Shown: piece after piece, positions 11,950 through 23,500 of the stretch
Position numbering within the stretch: the stretch's first letter is position 1
Layout: the number at the start of each line of letters is the position of its first letter
NCBI GenBank assembly: GCA_050084985.1
Contig: JBITNC010000001.1
Span: 19,964,001 to 20,028,000, forward strand
DNA from: Nageia nagi
Lineage: Eukaryota; Pinophyta
Length of the DNA: 64,000 nucleotides
Direction: 5' to 3'
Translations under genes and position numbers: made by a program
Notes under the pieces: model-generated
Databases searched by the model: none
Told to the model about the DNA's origin: nothing
Seen by the model: only the letters and a program-made list of their open reading frames with translations

Positions 11950-12501
11950 GTGGATGCATTGCAAAGAATTTATCAAATTCTTGCAAGTGTGAGATCCAAA
12001 ACCTCTGGAAAAATTCTTATTTCTATGGAAGTAAAGAAGCTGCATGAGATAGCTGAGAAGTGTGGGAAGACTATTGCCATTCAAAACTACACCTTAAAAG
12101 AGTGTTATACTAAAACATTGTACATTTTATTATGCACTATATTGTTGTGCCCCCCCCCACATGTATTGCATCAGGGAGATTGTGATTGGACATCATTTAA
12201 TACCAATCTGCACATCGAGGCTATGAGGAGTGCTATTGTGTGTGAGTCATCTGCCAATCCTTGTGGTCTACTTGTTCATGTTGCTATTGAAAGGAGATAT
12301 ATAAGGTTTGAAAGGAGCCCACACCAAAGAAAGAAGTGGCTAGAGAGTGACATAGCCAACCACCTACTATTATGTGCTAAGAGATGTCGTGAAAGAAGGA
12401 CTGCTGCACTAAGAGGAGAAAATGAGATCCCCATAATTGCCATACTATGCTGTTGGATTGCTACGCTATTGAGAGCCCCAAATCATCAGTGTGGAGGATA
12501 G
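11950..12501 (+). CDS. Leader ORF of unknown function, 183 codons
   Basis: This uninterrupted frame lies between the primer site and gag of the non-autonomous copia. The product is Cys-rich and partly basic (e.g. HQRKKWLESDIANHLLLC, RCRERRTAALRGE) with a C9 run at 12150-12158 encoding prolines. I recognise no domain. It is in a different frame from the downstream ORF. It may be captured host sequence or simply untranslated leader that happens to be open. A second open frame at 12599-12817 (72 codons) follows, also unrecognised. Confidence 0.35.
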   Translation: MDALQRIYQILASVRSKTSGKILISMEVKKLHEIAEKCGKTIAIQNYTLKECYTKTLYILLCTILLCPPPHVLHQGDCDWTSFNTNLHIEAMRSAIVCESSANPCGLLVHVAIERRYIRFERSPHQRKKWLESDIANHLLLCAKRCRERRTAALRGENEIPIIAILCCWIATLLRAPNHQCGG

Positions 12502-12872
12502 AGTGAAGGCATCTCATTGCAAAGAAAAAGATAATGTGAGGAATTGTGAGTGCAACCTCTATGCCCATTATGAATGAATGAAGAAGTTATGCATGTAATT
12601 GGGAGCTCCAGAAGCTGATAGAGCCTGTGTAAAACTAGAGAGTGTGTATTTTTTCATTCAAAGACTAAAGAAAGCAACTAGAATTATGTTGAAGATAGAT
12701 CTATCTAAAGTGCAAAGGCTTGAGCAGCAAGAGAAAAGGGTGGTCCTATTTGAGAAGCTAACAAAGGTGCAGACCTTATTCCATAAAGGAATAGTATTTG
12801 AGATGTATTTTTTTTAATGATGTGTGTGATGTGGATTTATTGAAATCCCCATATATATAAAAAAAGAAGAAT

Positions 12873-14654
12873 ATGATCATCATGCTTGAAAACTTGGAGG
12901 TGCCCAAGTTTGATGGACAAAATTATGCTTGGTGAAGCATAATAATGAAGACCTTGCTCAAGGCTAAGGACCTTTGGAGCATTATAGAAGATGGGTATGA
13001 TGAACCTCCATCTTGGAGGTCTCTTGAAGGAGAGGAGAAAAGAGAAAAGAAGGAAAAGCAATATCAAAATTGCTTAGCTCTCATGGACTTAAGAAAAGGT
13101 ATGAGAGAAAATGTTTTTACTCTTATAGCAATTTGTAAATTAGCTTCTATTGCATGGAAGGTTTTGAAAGATGTTTTTGATGTTAATGAATATGAAGCTT
13201 GTGTGAACAAAGGGGAACCTTGTTATTTTGGTGAAGGCTCATGGGAAGAGCCATATATGCTTGAAGAGCCTGATGGAGACTCATGTGAAGAGCCTTGTTT
13301 TAAAGATCCTTTTGAAGGACTTTTTAAAGACATGTCTTATGAAGAAGGCATGCATGATGATGAAGATGAAGATATGAATTTGATGTGGCCTTGTGAAGAG
13401 GCTTGTGAAACTCTCATGGAAAGGAGTAAAGTGGATAAATAATGCTTCATGGAGGAAGCTTATGAAGAATGCCTAATGGAGAAGGCATATTGTAAAAAAT
13501 GTCTCATGAAGGAGGCATGTCATGAAGAGTGTCTCATGAAGATGGCACCATCTTAGAAATTTGTGGATTCAAATCATGGATCACAAATCATTATCATGGA
13601 AGAGAATGTTGAAGACAAGGAGCATTGTTGGCTCCCTTATGATGAAGACCACTTATCAAGAGTGGAGAATGAAGATTATTATCTCAGGGGGGAGATGGAA
13701 GATAATGAGATAGCCATTGATGGACTTCATGGTGAAATGGAGGCATCAAAAGATCTTGAGAGTTGTCTTATAAAGGCAACAATATGCAAAGAGGAACCAT
13801 GGGAATTCCTTATCATGAATGAAGAAATGATTGCTTTAAAAGCAACATCAAAGGAAAGATTAATGTGGATATCTACTCACCAAAACATCATTAGAGGAAA
13901 CAATTTCTTATTTTTTTGCTTATTTACTAATGCTACTAATGAATGTTTGCTAATCAAATGTGTGAAGGATAGGTTGAAGGCTATGGAGAATGGAGTAGAA
14001 TGTCTTATCAAGGCATTGCTTGAGGATTGCATCATGGAGACAACATTGAAGAGTCTTCCTTGGGAGAAGACATTGATGAAAAACTTGGGTCATGTGGATC
14101 CAAATGATGATTGTAAAATCTTAGTAAGGTGTGATTTTTTGAGTGAAACTTTTTGTGAGGAGCAACATTTGGTTGCATATGTAATAAGCCAATTTGTGGC
14201 TTTCTATTGTTTGAAAGTGTGTGTAGAAGTTTGTGAGAGAGTACTATGGTACAATTATTATTGTGAGATGATGAATACATACTCATGTGGAGTATGGATA
14301 TGTAATGATGTAAAATATGATGATGTAAAAGCATGGTTTGAAGACCATCCAAGAGATGAAAGAGAGTGGTTGATTAAAATCACATATGGAGAGACTTTTG
14401 TTGAAGGGGGAGCTTCTCAACAAAAGGAGGCACTCAATGAAGGAGCAACATCAAAAACAATGAAGAAGATTCCACACAACAAGTGGAAGGAATGCCCACA
14501 TCATACTTTTCAAAAATTTGATTTCCTATTGATTAATTGGAGGAAACACAAATTGTTTTCTTCCAACTATTTGATGTCTAAAGAACTCTTTGCATTCCTT
14601 AGCATCAAGGGGGAGTATGTTGGAAGTATTTCTAACATGATTCCTAAGTCTTAA
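12873..14654 (+). pseudogene. Gag N-terminus fused to a long acidic Cys-rich protein (594 codons, three stops)
   Basis: A single frame runs from ATG 12873 to 14654, broken only at 12933 (TGA in the conserved NYAW-W context), 13440 (TAA) and 13554 (TAG). Residues 1-105 are a copia gag N-terminus: LENLEVPKFDGQNYAW, then KAKDLWSIIEDGYDEP and ALMDLRKGMRENVFTLIA. Where other gags continue into the capsid core, this one turns into Glu/Asp- and Cys-rich repeats: EEPDGDSCEEPCF, and tandem copies of C-L/F-M-x-E/K-A-Y/C-x-x-C at 13443-13550. About 370 further residues have no domain I know. The last 12 codons lie inside the 3' LTR. There are no frameshifts, so the frame was probably under selection until recently. 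Confidence 0.75.
14604..14617 (+). promoter_or_regulatory. Polypurine tract of copia element
   Basis: atcaagggggagta directly precedes TGTTGG of the 3' LTR. It is the plus-strand primer for reverse transcription. Confidence 0.9.
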
Positions 14655-14904
14655 GTTATTAGGATTAATTAATTAGGACTAAAGTATTTTCCTAAGTATC
14701 TAGGTCTAAGTATTTATTAGTTTATTGTTATAATAAGTAATTTGTCATGTAGTGATCTAAGGGTGATACATATAGTGTGAGTTAGAGTTTTTTATGGTCA
14801 TGAGAATATTATTCTCAACTTCTTATCTTGTCTTGTAATGGCTTTCTTAAGCCTATATATGTAACTCATTTTGATGAATAATACAAAACATTTTGGTTCT
14901 CTCA
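14618..14904 (+). repeat. 3' LTR of non-autonomous copia
   Basis: 287 bp, nine differences from the 5' LTR by eye. Target duplication aaaca follows at 14905-14909. Confidence 0.95.
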
Positions 14905-15839
14905 AAACATTGGTACTAAACCTAAATCTTAAGAGGAGGAGAGGATAAGGTAGTTGGGGATAACAATTAGAAATTTATCCAACAAGCTCACTCTAGAAGA
15001 AAGGCAAAATCATAGTTTCAACTATAGAATATATGCTAATCAGTATCAACCAAAATTCCAACCTAAGGTTAATCAAGTAGAATAGTCTAATACTCCTAAA
15101 ATAATTGAGAATGTTGTTATGACTAGTTCTATAGATAGTGCTACTTTGGGCATTATAGAATGGTGTCCACCATGTTCAGCTCATCATTTTACAAATTCAT
15201 ATGTAGTATCTCAACATTAGTATTTGGGGTTACATTCTAAATAGATGGTATAACTTACTTTAGATCCTATTACTGACCTCATAATGGTCAACTTTTAGGT
15301 TCTAAGATTTGTTAGAGAATAAGCAAATTATGTTCAAACTAGAGCAACTTCTTTAATAGTCCTATAGGAGCCTCAAGCCACTCAATAGTATTGATCTTCC
15401 ACTCAAGCCTAACTTGAACCTAAGAAAGCTAAGACTCCCTTAGCTCAACCTTAGAATGAATATCATCAAGTCCTATTTAACCTAGGTACTATTTTAATAA
15501 GTTTGGGTGCAATTCTATCAAACTTGGGTACTAGTGCCCCAAGTGAAATAAACCTCACTCCAACAAGAAATGAAGTCCTAGATAAAGAAAGACCTAGTAT
15601 GTTGAGATATCCTTTCATCACTAATTATCATAAAGAAAAGGCTACTCAACATTTTTGAATACATCAGCAAGTAAAACCAAGTAAATCCATTCCATATGCT
15701 TCATATAATATTTTGGAAGAATTAAAGAAAACTCCTTCTAGGATGATAATGTTTGATGTATTAAAGATACTAGGTCAATTAGATTTTTTGCAAGAAGCTT
15801 TAAAGTTAAGAAATAGTAAGAAGAGGATAAATGAAGAAA

Positions 15840-16110
15840 ATCCTTTCTATGTTGTATCTGAAGTTGTCCTTCTAGCTCCAATAGGTATAACAAGACCCCC
15901 ATCTTTCTATTTATCCTTGAGATTAGAAGGTTGGGTAGTAAACAATTGTATGGTTGATACTAAAGCTACCATAACTATTATCCTTAAAGCTATTGTAGAT
16001 GAAATGAAATTGTACATTACAAGATGCATTGACAATGTTATATAGTTAGATTCTTCCTCAATTAATGTTGTTGGTAGTGTTAAAGGTATTAAAATAACCT
16101 TGAATGAATG
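15840..16110 (+). pseudogene. pro: Element I aspartic protease region
   Basis: FYLSLRLEGWVVNNCMVDTK (from about 15904) is followed by ATITII. This has the shape of a retropepsin flap and active site, with D-T-K-A at 15955-15966 where D-T/S-G-A is expected, so the essential Gly is lost. The Element II copy reads D-T-R-A. The shared basic residue means either a family variant or parallel decay of Gly codons. It normally cleaves the Gag-Pol precursor. Confidence 0.7.
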
Positions 16111-16479
16111 CCTTCCATAATATTAGTGTTGTCCAAGACATTATTGTAGTTGATCTTCCACTTTTATTCAAAATTTGTCTTTCTAGAGAATTTATTGCTA
16201 AATTGAGAGGGTACCTAGTATTAGACTATAGTCATCTTATGCTTCCTTTTCAAAACAAATAGGTAAAGATTTTGAATGAGGGCACTAAAACTATCCATAT
16301 TAAGAGGAGAATTGAAGTAAATTGTATAAATGATCCACAACTAGTGAAAATATTTAAAAGTGACACACTAAAGAAATCACTACTAACAATCAAAGTTATA
16401 TCAGCCATTGATTTGAATTATCAAGTCACAAATACTTCCATGGGAAATTATTACTTATATGAGAAAGTTTAGCTAGTTT

Positions 16480-16955
16480 CAGTTACGATTGATAAAGAAT
16501 ATGAGGTATGGATGATGTATTTTGATGGTTCTCAATGTAGACATGGATGTGGAGCTAGAGTGGTCTTCAAATCTCTAAAGGGGACTAATAAAAGATTCTC
16601 CTTCCAATTCACATGAACCTATACAAATAATGCTATTAAGTATGAAGCCCTTTATTTAGGGTTATCTAAAACAATTAGCATAGGTACTACATGCCTAATT
16701 ATCCATGGTGATTTTGAGTTAGTCATCAAGCAAGTTAGAAATTAGATCAATGCAAAGCACTATTATCTGAAGAACTATAGGAATAGAGTGTGGGATTTAT
16801 TGGAGTCATTTTTGGCTATCAATGTTGTATCTATTCTTAGAAAGCACAACCAAATAGTTGATGCACTTGCTAGAAGAAGAGCACATTATAACCCTGCTCA
16901 TTATAAAAGAGGAGCTCTTGGAGTCAATGTTTAGTGTAGGCCTTTAGTACCCAAT
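16480..16955 (+). pseudogene. Element I additional RNase H domain (RVT_3 / archaeal-like type), upstream of RT
   Basis: The block starts VWMMYFDGSQCRHGCGARVV (16507 on) and continues through TNNAIKYEALYLGLSK, HGDFELVIKQV and HNQIVDALA. The D-E-D-D catalytic set is visible as FDGS, YEAL, GDFE and VDAL. The domain degrades RNA in RNA:DNA hybrids. It lies between protease and RT, separate from the RNase H that follows RT. One stop (tga) occurs where Trp is present in the Element II copy. A second RNase H of this type is a hallmark described for Tat-lineage gypsy elements. Confidence 0.85.
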
Positions 16956-17279
16956 GTTGCAAACTTCTAGAAAGTATTTGACTCCAATGAACATATTATC
17001 AATTTCCTTGTAAATGAAATAGTGGCTCACACTTTTGGTACTTAAGAAATATCTAATTGTTGCTAAGAATTAAATGTCATTTAGCTTAGAAATAATGTAG
17101 TAACAAAAATATTGCTATCTTTTGAAAGACTATTTGATTTAGAAGATATCCTAAAGGCCAAGTCTTCGATCATCATGAAGGAGAATTATGTTGAGCTAGA
17201 GGTAGAGCTTAATAAATACATAAAATTAGTTCAAAGTGTTCTATAGTAGAAAAGGTTGCTATTTCTCAAATTTATCATA

Positions 17280-18100
17280 AGTTTTCCTAGGTGATTGCTT
17301 GGTATTATGATGATCTTAAGAAATATGATGAAGATGTCATCCAACAAATTGTTGAGCTTGAACCAGAAGCTAAACCATATAGGCCAAAATAGAGACCCAT
17401 AAATCCAAAAATAGTAGAAGCTATAAATAGGAGTTAATCAAGCTCCTAGATTGAAAAATTATTTGTCCCATCAAACATTCTTCTTGGGTTGCAAATTTAG
17501 TTCTTATGAGAAAGAAAAGTGGAGAAATTAGACTCTATGTTGATTTTAGAAATTTGAATAAAGTGTCCCTAAAATATAATTATCCTCTCCCTCCTATGGA
17601 TTAGACCTTGCATATAGTAACTGAAGCTTGCTATTTTTCAATGCTATATGGTTACTCAAGATTTAACTAGATTTGTGTGAAGGATGAAGATTAATTCAAA
17701 ATATCTTTTACAATTAAATGGGGGACATTTGCTTTCCAAAAGATGCCATTTGGTCTTTCTAATGTAGGAACTACTTTCAAAGAGCCATGGATCATGCATT
17801 TAGAGAGTTAATAAATGAGATTATATTGATCTATCTAGATGATATCATTATCTTCTCCAAAAGTAGAAGTGATCACCTGGAACATCTAAGATTAGTCTTT
17901 GAAAAATGCATGAAGTTTAGAATTTAAATAAACTCAAAAAAGTCAATTTTTATGGTCAACCAAGGAAAGCTACTTGGCCACATTATCTAAAAAGAGGGGT
18001 TAGCAATTAATCTAGATAGAGTAAAAGCTATAGAGGCATTACCACTCCCCTCTAATAAGAAGGCCTTACAGTCATTCCATAATCAGATCAATTTTGTTAG
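17280..18100 (+). pseudogene. Element I reverse transcriptase
   Basis: Readable blocks include KPYRPK, then MRKKSGEIRLYVDFRNLNKV (17510-17570), FKISFTIKWGTFAFQKMPFG (17697-17756), and the catalytic IYLDDIIIFSKS with YLDD at 17832-17843. Next come FEKCMKFRIQINSKKSIFM and LGHII. Many stops and several frame changes are present. Gypsy-type RT makes cDNA from the element RNA. This whole region is missing from Element II. Confidence 0.85.
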
Positions 18101-18660
18101 AAAATTTATTAATAATTTTTCAAGAATTATATCTCCAATCACTTCGATGCTAAATAAGGATGATATATTTTTTTGGTCTTGTAAAGCAAAAGTAGCCTTC
18201 AATGAGATAAAAAAGGGTATAATAGAAGCTCTTGTGCTTAAAAACCCTAATATGTCAAAAGATTTCATCATGTATGCACATGAAGTGTACAAGAGCATTG
18301 TTGCAATCCTTGTATAGAAGGATGATAATAATGAAGAACACCTAATTGCCTTTCATAGTAAAAGACTACATCAACATCAACAAAGGTGCTCATTTATTGA
18401 AAAGCAAATAGTTTCTATTTTGAAAGGACTTAAAAAGTTCAAGCATTATGTCTCCCATAGTAGAATCATTGTATATATTATTCATCCACATGTAAGAAAT
18501 TATATTACACAAGGAGATCTAGATGAAAGAAAAGTTGATTGGATTACTAAATTAATGGAATATGATATAGAGATCAAGCCGACCAAACTGATTAAAGGTA
18601 GGGCTCTAAATAAAAGTATGGCTAAAGCTTCACATATTATTGCTCTTCTACAGGATGAAT
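18101..18660 (+). pseudogene. Element I RT-linked RNase H, apparently catalytically weak
   Basis: The connection FVRKFINNFSRIISPITSML leads to FIMYAHEVYKSIVAIL (about 18263). Then come HLIAFHSKRL, EKQIVSILKGLKKFKHYV and DWITKLMEYDIEIKPTKLIK. The terminal stretch from 18420 is open for 80 codons. The usual first catalytic Asp (TDAS-like) is not visible in YAHEVYKS. This fits a domain kept as a structural tether while the upstream RNase H does the catalysis. Part of the difference may be decay. Confidence 0.75.
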
Positions 18661-18749
18661 AGCAAGTTAATCAAAAAAGTGATTGGATTAAGTAAATTAT
18701 TATTTATTCTCAAATGGGTAAGTGCCCTAATGCTCTAGATAGATTCCAA

Positions 18750-19944
18750 AAAAGGAAGTTCAAGTTACATGCCCTTAAATTTCTTATGATAGATGACCAC
18801 TTGTATAGAAAATTTTTGATCAAACCCTTCTCAAATGTGTGATTGAAGATGAATCACATAGAATATTGCATGAATTTCATTATGGATTCTTTGATAAGCA
18901 TTATAGTGGACCAACTATAGTAGCAAAGGTATTACAAGTTGGATATTATTCGCCCACTATATTTCAATATTTATTCAAGATTACACAAGAATGTGATAAA
19001 TGCAATAGATTTGTGGAAAGAGAAGATAAGCTACTATTCCTCTTAAACCTATAGTAGTTAAAGAGCCTTTTCAACAATGGGGTATGGACTATATTGGTAT
19101 CATAAACCCCAATTCCTTAGCAATCCATAAATTTATTTTGATTAGAATATATTACTTCACTAGGTTATCAGAGGTTATGGCATGCAAAAATGTAAATGAA
19201 GAAGTAATGATAGAAATAATTAAAAAGATAATCATCCACTTTGGAATCCCACGTACTATAGTGTTAGATAATCATTTGGCATTTAATAGAGGCAATATAT
19301 CAAGCTTTGTAACTCAGTATGAAATCTATTGGTTATTCTCTTCAAACTATTACCCATAAGGTAACCAGCTAGCTGAATCAACTAACAAAAATCTGACCTA
19401 GATCATCAAGAGAATAATTTAAGGGAATCCTAGATAGTGGCATACATAATTGGACTATGCATTATGGGTTGATAGAATTAGTATAAAATCAATAATAAAG
19501 ACATCCCCATATGCATTTGTATATGGCAAAAGACTAGTGTTGCCAGTACACATAGAGTAACTAGCTTTAAAAATCCTACAAGAAATGGAAGATTATGGCT
19601 TTGATCCATTATAGTCTAGATATAATTAGCTCTTAAAATTGGAGAAAAATCACAACAAAGCATCTAATTCATTCCAATATTGCCAGCACATCATCAAAAG
19701 GTGGTTTGATAAGAAAAAGTCTTCCTAGGTGAAGTTTGAACTAGGTGATATTATCCTCAGATGGGATGAAGAAAGAGCACAACCTAAAAGATACCAAAGA
19801 TTTGACTCTCTTTGGAGTAGGCCTTATGTCATTATCCAGGCCATGCAAAATAATGCATTCAATTTACAAGATGTTACCAAGTCCTAGGAATTACCTATTC
19901 CCATCAATAGAATCTATTTAAAACATAACCAAGTGATGAGGTAA
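18750..19944 (+). pseudogene. Element I integrase
   Basis: The zinc-binding part is RILHEFHYGFFDKHYSG with C-D-K-C at about 18993. The catalytic core reads WGMDYIG (about 19083), LDNHLAFNRG (about 19265) and ESTNKNL (about 19377), giving the D-D-E triad. A C-terminal stretch SLWSRPYVIIQAMQNNAFNL precedes INRIYLKHNQVMR and the stop at 19942. It would insert cDNA into the genome. Gln codons appear as stops (e.g. YYP-stop-GN). Confidence 0.85.
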
Positions 19945-20531
19945 ACTTGCATTCCCCATAAGACATCATATATTGTATATATTTATTTCTAAAAAAAATT
20001 AAATTATTTTTGCACAATTTTCAAAAATGTAAATAGTGTTTAATGATCAAATTTAATTTCCTATTATTAGGAGTTAATGTTAGCATACTACCTAGATGTC
20101 AACTTTAATTTAACTTAGTTAAGAGTTAATGCTGGCATGTTGCTCAGTTGTCATTGAATAAATCAGCATTTAGGGAAAGATTTCCTTAGATTTCATAAAC
20201 CATCATACAAATATAACAAACTAAGTTTGATGTGCTTTGAATTTATTAATCTAGCATATGCCAACTCAATCCATATAGTGTGTGAGTCTTGAGATCTTCA
20301 AGAAGTAATTACCATTAATAGAAATCTTATCAACCTTAGACATATAAAACTCTTCCCATACTCTTTAGTTCAACACTTAGTAGATTTTGAGCACTCAAGT
20401 TTCTAGAGCATTTAGAGCTTAGAGTTTTTAGAGTTGAGTTATATTGAAGAAGAGAGAAGTTGCAAGACCTTGTATTGCCCAGACTACTATTTTTAATGAT
20501 AACTAGAGGTTCAAGAAAAGATGATAATATC
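19945..20531 (+). other. Spacer between integrase and ORF3, Element I
   Basis: Conserved in Element II (41600-42152), including two copies of aggagttaatgYtRGcatRYt (around 20070 and 20124). It is probably a leader for expression of ORF3, but no splice site or promoter could be established. Confidence 0.45.
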
Positions 20532-23500
20532 ATGGCAACCTCTAAGTCATCCTCTATAGCCAAAGTGGAACAACTTGACATTGACCTACTCTCATTGGAA
20601 GAAGAATATCTTGAGAATGCACCAGGAGTGAACTATACTGAGATGGGAGTTATCAATCATATGGATACATGGAGAGCTAACTCTAGCCATGTTCTTTTGA
20701 AGTAAAAGACACCTGAAGTGGGTAGAAAAGGAAAACCTCTTACCAATTCTAAAAGAGATGTTATGATTGATTAGAGTTTGGCATATTATATGCCTTATGA
20801 ATCCTTCACCTACTTGAACTCTTGTACTCCCTTACACATAGGCATCATCAAAAGGGGTACCAAATTGGTATGTTTAAGAGCACTAAAGAGGGAAATGCTT
20901 CTAAGCCAATATTTGAAGCAATGATAGATTACTCTCTAGACTCCATTTTTTAAGCATTTGCTAGCCCACTAGATTGGACATTTCATATTATAAAATAAAT
21001 TAATTTGAAAAAGGAGAAACATGATTTTTATATTAATCAAGATGAGATGCTAAGCTAGATCAATGGGAGATACCAGGATAGTAGAAAGGCAAAACTCTTA
21101 GCGAGCTATCAAATAGCTCTTTTTGAAAGGAAGAAATATAAATAAGTGCTACAAGAACTTGTAGTCATTCTAGAAAAGAAGACCCAGATAGAAGCAAACA
21201 AAGCTATGCTGCACATGGCCTATAATATCTTAGAATCCCATGTCTACTATTATTCCTTAGCCTTAATAACTAGAGAAATCAAGAGATGTTTATTCAAAAT
21301 AGAAAAATTAGAGTTCAAACATTCTTCCTATCTCTAGTGGCTTTTTTTCCATCAAAATGTGGACAAACTTATAGAGGTAGGGCTCCCAATTGACCCAACT
21401 AGTTCCAGTGCTACATCGATGCCAATTGACTTGATGGTGCCAATTTTGACCAAGTTGGATGAATCCTACTATGAGTTTATGGATAAGTTCTATGTAATTG
21501 TAGTAAAAATTTTGATTGGAAAACTCCCTAGTAGGTTGCATAAGAGCATAATAAGGAGATACAAGGTGAGAATAAAATTGATGATTCGTATTTCTTAAGA
21601 GATTGCATCATAATAATAAAGTATGGGTATTTTGAAAAACCCTTCTTTTTTCCCAAGTATGTTACCCCCCAATTATATTTAATAGAAATTAGTAGGCAAA
21701 TTTGTGCCATAGAAAGTAAATACGGGGCTAGGGGCATTTCCAAGTCTATTGTAAATATACCAGCATCTACTAAAAATTTCTCTCTATTAGAGATAGGATG
21801 TACAAATAGTATTACCCAATTCATTATAAAAAATTTCAAATTAGATAAGGTGGGAACTACATGGATGTATGATCCATCAGGGGAAATGACTTAGTTAATA
21901 AGTACTAGCAAGAAATATCCAGCATTCATCCATGATAGTAGTCCCCATATTGAGTATTTTATAATAAAATGAAGTAAGAGGTAGAATTATACCTAGATTA
22001 GGAATTTCTACCTCTAAATAAAGCTTGGATTGATCTAGAAGGAATAAGAAAGTATAGAAACTTGAAGAATAAAAGGCAAGATTTTGTCTTCAACTGAGAG
22101 GTCCTTACTCAATTACTATTATTTTACAAAGTTTAGATTTGAATATACCATAAAAATTCACCAAATTGAAGGTGAATTATTTGAAAAATTCAAATATGAC
22201 AAATATTGGGAGGCAAAATATTCCAGGATCCTCTACTAGAGTTGGGACAACCACTTCCTCCTTATTTTTGAGGGAAAACCTATTACAGAGGAGAAGATAA
22301 TGCAAGAAGAGCAAACATTTAGCATGGGTTGAGTCCTAAAGAAGGGACAAGAAGATCCTTCATACACCACCACTTCTTGAAAATAACCTTCTCCCAAGAA
22401 AAAATGAAAAATTCAAATTCTTGCTCAAAAGGAGTAGAAATTAGAGAAGAAGCAAAAGCCCATGAAAAAGCTACAATCAGCTATAGCAAGGTCATAGTCA
22501 TAAATGATTATACCTTCACCTTCAAAGGAAAGGGAAGAAGTTCCAAAGGTGGTCATACAAGAAGCATAAATTTTTGATCTAAAATGTTTAAATAGCCATA
22601 ATATACAAAAGCTAATGGTGCAAGATAAGCCTAGGAACAACAATAAGAAGAAACCTAGCAGAGGAACAAAGAAAGATGCAACAAAGTAGGGAAAGTGTAC
22701 TTGAGGTCAAAAAGATAGTAATAGGGGCACCTAAAGGAGGATCAAGAGATGATGGAGATGATGATGAATTTAAAAAATACTTTGGCCTAATGTATAAGCT
22801 TGAAAAACAAGGTGAGGTAATGGGAGAAGCCAAACTTGAACTAGAAGTCCAGTAATTAACTCTTCCTTAGCAATCCCAACCAATTCAACAAGTTGAGACT
22901 CCTATTATAGGTGAAATTGTTCCCACTCATTTTTTTATTCCTATTACCTTTTAAGAGAAAATAAAATCTATTTTTTTCTACACAAATTATAGAGCCCATT
23001 GATTGGGCAACATTTGTAAAAAATCTCTTATGCTTCTTGAACAATAGTTAAGAATTTTGAGCAAAGTAATAAAGATAGGAGATATGAAAATTGCTCAAAT
23101 GACTTTCACAGAATGACATCTGGAGCTAACTCCCATAGCTATAATAAATTTAAATATGTAGAGTGCACCAGCTATTAATTAGTCCAAGTTTTTGGTGAAC
23201 ACTTCAATGGTAGCTAGAAAGAGTCTTCAGTTAATGGAGACTAAGATAGAAAAATTGAATAAGAAGATTGATCAATATAATAAGGACTACTCCCTTAAGG
23301 ATAAGATAATAGCCAAGTTGCAAAATAAGAATAAATATTTGATTATAAATCTTTAAAAGTAAAAAATAGAATTTGATAAGAGCATGGTGACATCAAAAGA
23401 TGAGCTGCACACTGCGAACCAAGTAATAGAAGAACTCAAAGCTTAGGTTGCTATTATGGACACTTAGAAAATAAAATAGATTAAGGCCAAGATGTAGATA

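Larger units (their letters stand above)
11564..14904 (+). mobile_element. Non-autonomous Ty1/copia element carrying a novel ORF
   Basis: It has two 287-bp LTRs, a perfect 5-bp target duplication (aaaca), a tRNA-iMet primer site and a polypurine tract. The 2.77-kb internal region encodes only a gag N-terminus fused to a long unknown acidic, Cys-rich region. There is no protease, integrase or RT, so it must have used enzymes from another element. The LTRs differ at 9 of 287 positions by my count, mostly transitions, which makes it the youngest datable insertion here. Confidence 0.93.
10680..15830 (+). pseudogene. gag: Element I gag (decayed, split by copia insertion at 11564-14904)
   Basis: The left part, about 10760-11558, encodes FKVLPKYDGSKKMPYEHYQ (about 10950-11010), a Retrotrans_gag core with W-F-K-N-L (WFKTL in Element II), and LIACIKR. 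The right part resumes at 14910 and runs into a proline/glutamine-rich stretch. It then reaches ATQHF (about 15640) and a conserved segment EELKKTPSRMIMFDVLKILG (15716-15775). A near-collinear copy without the copia element is at 31894-33650, and the junction can be read directly by comparing them. Stops are frequent. This is the structural protein precursor of the gypsy particle in the cytoplasm and is now dead. Confidence 0.75.

Noticed and set aside
14032-14352. 106-codon open frame on the minus strand
   Set aside because: It is antisense to the long copia ORF; its His/Ser-rich composition is the expected mirror of an acidic, Met-rich coding strand.
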